In this document: piece after piece, positions 31,312-32,526 of the stretch | Position numbering within the stretch: position 1 is the first letter of the stretch | Layout: each line of letters begins with the position of its first letter | Assembly: GCA_963653155.1 (NCBI GenBank) | Contig: CAVJWR010000030.1 | Span: forward strand, 1 to 32,526 | Source of the DNA: UBA1731 sp963653155 | Lineage (GTDB): Bacteria; Verrucomicrobiota; Kiritimatiellia; RFP12; UBA1067 | Length of the DNA: 32,526 nucleotides | Direction of reading: 5' to 3' | Translations under genes and position numbers: made by a program | Notes under the pieces: model-generated | What the model was told of the DNA's origin: nothing | The model's input: only the letters and a program-made list of their open reading frames with translations | Databases searched by the model: none

Positions 31312-31349
31312 CGTTTTGCTCCTTTCGCTGTTTCACGTAAACGGCGCAA

Positions 31350-31355
31350 AGTATA
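31350..31355 (-). promoter_or_regulatory. -10 element of metY
   Basis: TATACT preceded by TGA (extended -10) on the minus strand. The predicted start near 31343 leaves a leader of about 31 bases with AAAGGAG. No strong -35 box is seen. A GTTT/AAAC inverted repeat in the leader is short and of unclear meaning. Confidence 0.5.
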
Positions 31356-31395
31356 TCACGCCCCGGCGCATATCGGAGCATTAGAAGTTTGCATT

Positions 31396-31425
31396 GCCAC
31401 CCATAGGAGATTCCTATGCCGTGGC
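31396..31425. repeat. Long hairpin spanning the recJ stop codon
   Basis: GCCAC (31396-31400) and GTGGC (31421-31425) enclose a perfect 7-bp inverted repeat, CATAGGA (31402-31408) and TCCTATG (31412-31418). The result is a 12-bp stem with a small internal loop. The recJ stop codon is within it. There is no T run, so it is not a classical intrinsic terminator; it may protect or process the recJ 3' end. Confidence 0.6.
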
Positions 31426-32526
31426 AAGGGATGTGATGCGCAATTCCAGATGCGGTTCCTCTCCGCCGCCCCAGTCCGACACCTCAATCGTGAACGTGAT
31501 GTCGAAACGCTCCGAAGACCGAGAGCGCAGCTGTTCCGCAAGCGCGCCATGGCCCCACCAAACCGCGCGGGGGATGCGGTGGTCGGCAAATTGAAACGAT
31601 GCGTGCTTCCCGCTTTCGCCAATGAGCCTTATGCCGGAAAACAGTACGCCGCGCAACCCAAACTCCGGCTCCGAGTTGCCTTCGCCGAACGGAGCCATGA
31701 CCTGCAGCTCTTCGTGAAGGGCAAGCGTAAGATCCTTGGGCGAAATCCACAAGTCAGGCTCACGCAATCCCATCGACCGTTGCGTCGGTCTTCCACTCGC
31801 CTCACGCTGGGATCCGCATGCCGCAATGAACGCAGCCTTGAACTCATCGAATTTGCCGGGCTTGACCGTAAACCCGCCGGCGGCGACATGTCCGCCAAAC
31901 CTCAGAAGAGAATCCGAGCAGCCCATCAGCGCGTCATACACGTTGTAGCCGTCAGGAGCGCGTACGCTCCCGATGCCGTTCACCACGACCGCCGCCGGCA
32001 CCCCGTATCTCTCGGCCAATCTGGATGCCACGTTGCCCGCAACCCCGGTATGCCAACCGGGAATGCTGTCGCCCTTCCCGCAGCCGACGACAATTGCGGC
32101 AAGGTCGTCTTCAGCCAGCTGCTCATCCACGGACGAGAGCATTCGGCCTTCGACGGTCTTACGTTCCGCATTGTGGACATCGACACGCTGCGCCAGATTG
32201 CGGGCCTGTTCCCGATCTTCGGCCATCAGAAGGTCGCAAGCGTCCCTTGCCGTAGCCATGCGGCCGGCGGCATTTATTCTCGGCCCAAGCAGAAATCCGA
32301 AGTCTCGCGAAGTAACGGCCCCTGAGCGGCGCTGTGCCCTCGAAAGCAACTCCAAAAGGCCGACGGGGGCCACGCGGAACATCCTGAGCGCATTCGCCGC
32401 AAGTATCCTGTTCTGCCCGACAAGCGGAACTATGTCCACAACGGTGGCCAGGCCCGCAAGCACAAGAAGCGGAGCGGCGAACTTCTCTCCAGAATACATG
32501 CCGAGACTTGTGGCGCGGGCCACAAG
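31414..32526 (-). CDS. recJ: Single-stranded-DNA exonuclease RecJ, C-terminal part (gene cut by window edge)
   Basis: A 5'-3' exonuclease of DNA repair and recombination. The visible part, about 370 residues, begins inside the DHH domain (LATVVDIVPLVGQNRILAANA), contains GFLLGPRINAAGRM, the DHHA1 segment GWHTGVAGNVASRLAERYGVPA, the GGHVAAGGFTV motif, and an OB-type C-terminal domain. The N-terminal DHH metal-binding motifs should lie beyond 32526. The frame is open through the window edge, so the true start is not visible. It is followed by metY on the same strand after about 100 bases with a hairpin and a separate -10 element. Confidence 0.95.
   Translation of the reverse strand, partial: LVARATSLGMYSGEKFAAPLLVLAGLATVVDIVPLVGQNRILAANALRMFRVAPVGLLELLSRAQRRSGAVTSRDFGFLLGPRINAAGRMATARDACDLLMAEDREQARNLAQRVDVHNAERKTVEGRMLSSVDEQLAEDDLAAIVVGCGKGDSIPGWHTGVAGNVASRLAERYGVPAAVVVNGIGSVRAPDGYNVYDALMGCSDSLLRFGGHVAAGGFTVKPGKFDEFKAAFIAACGSQREASGRPTQRSMGLREPDLWISPKDLTLALHEELQVMAPFGEGNSEPEFGLRGVLFSGIRLIGESGKHASFQFADHRIPRAVWWGHGALAEQLRSRSSERFDITFTIEVSDWGGGEEPHLELRITSLATA

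Noticed and set aside
31312..31413. SAM-type riboswitch or GGAGC-sequestering hairpin upstream of metY
   Set aside because: The GCTCC (31375-31379) that could pair with the ribosome-binding site lies upstream of the likely transcription start near 31343, and no riboswitch core was recognised.

Overview
The window looks like part of the chromosome of a GC-rich, Gram-negative, probably anaerobic bacterium. The best guess is the Kiritimatiellota/Lentisphaerota side of the PVC superphylum. This rests on style, not on a marker tree: a secreted protein with an autotransporter-associated beta-strand repeat and a discoidin-like segment, a secreted alpha-L-rhamnosidase in the same operon, a GLQVGLAN-type surface repeat protein, an outer-membrane barrel ending in Phe, and distinctive word-like intergenic repeats. 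There are no rRNA genes, insertion sequences, prophage genes or CRISPR arrays. Nearly all genes lie on the minus strand; the exceptions are mrp and rex.

Layout, left to right. 1-663: intergenic, filled by a composite repeat element. 664-2866 (minus): a secreted surface-repeat protein followed by glnS, with a good promoter. 2957-7247 (minus): a three-gene flavin/iron-sulfur operon (NuoE-like, NuoF-like, and a GltD/NfnB-like flavoprotein with an N-terminal ferredoxin), best explained as a Stn-type electron-bifurcating transhydrogenase. 7457-13768 (minus): a secreted carbohydrate operon (surface protein, TIM-barrel glycosidase-like protein, GH78-type rhamnosidase) whose promoter has perfect -35 and -10 hexamers separated by a short spacer with an A9 run. 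13832-14045: remains of one or two small genes. 14102-14935 (plus): mrp. 15197-16120 (minus): fabD, flanked on both sides by repeat elements. 16766 to about 25.6 kb (minus): a tightly packed nine-gene run ribBA-ychJ-deoC-hisS-sel1-ilvB-ilvN-mtn-mnmE, mostly with ATGA overlaps or gaps under 35 bases. 25727-27025 (minus): rpsU and gapA, each followed by a hairpin terminator. 27180-27267 (minus): tRNA-Ser(UGA). 27380-28018 (plus): rex, convergent with the sulfur genes. 28084-31311 (minus): metY, an outer-membrane barrel protein and cysK. 31414-32526 (minus): recJ, cut by the window edge.

How the genes fit together. The transhydrogenase-like complex, GapA and the NADH-sensing repressor Rex all concern NAD(P)H and ferredoxin balance in a fermentative cell. 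MetY and CysK both fix sulfide, into homocysteine and cysteine, and share a transcription unit with a porin-like protein. The rhamnosidase operon points to breakdown of rhamnose-containing (possibly fucose-containing) polysaccharides outside the cytoplasm.

The most unusual material is not a gene. It is a family of composite intergenic elements (121-657, 14934-15170, 16190-16752) built from degenerate heptamer tracts and a conserved nested-hairpin module with a compensatory base change, fitted exactly between gene ends. The possible slippage-controlled promoter of the surface-protein operon and the Stn-type operon come next.
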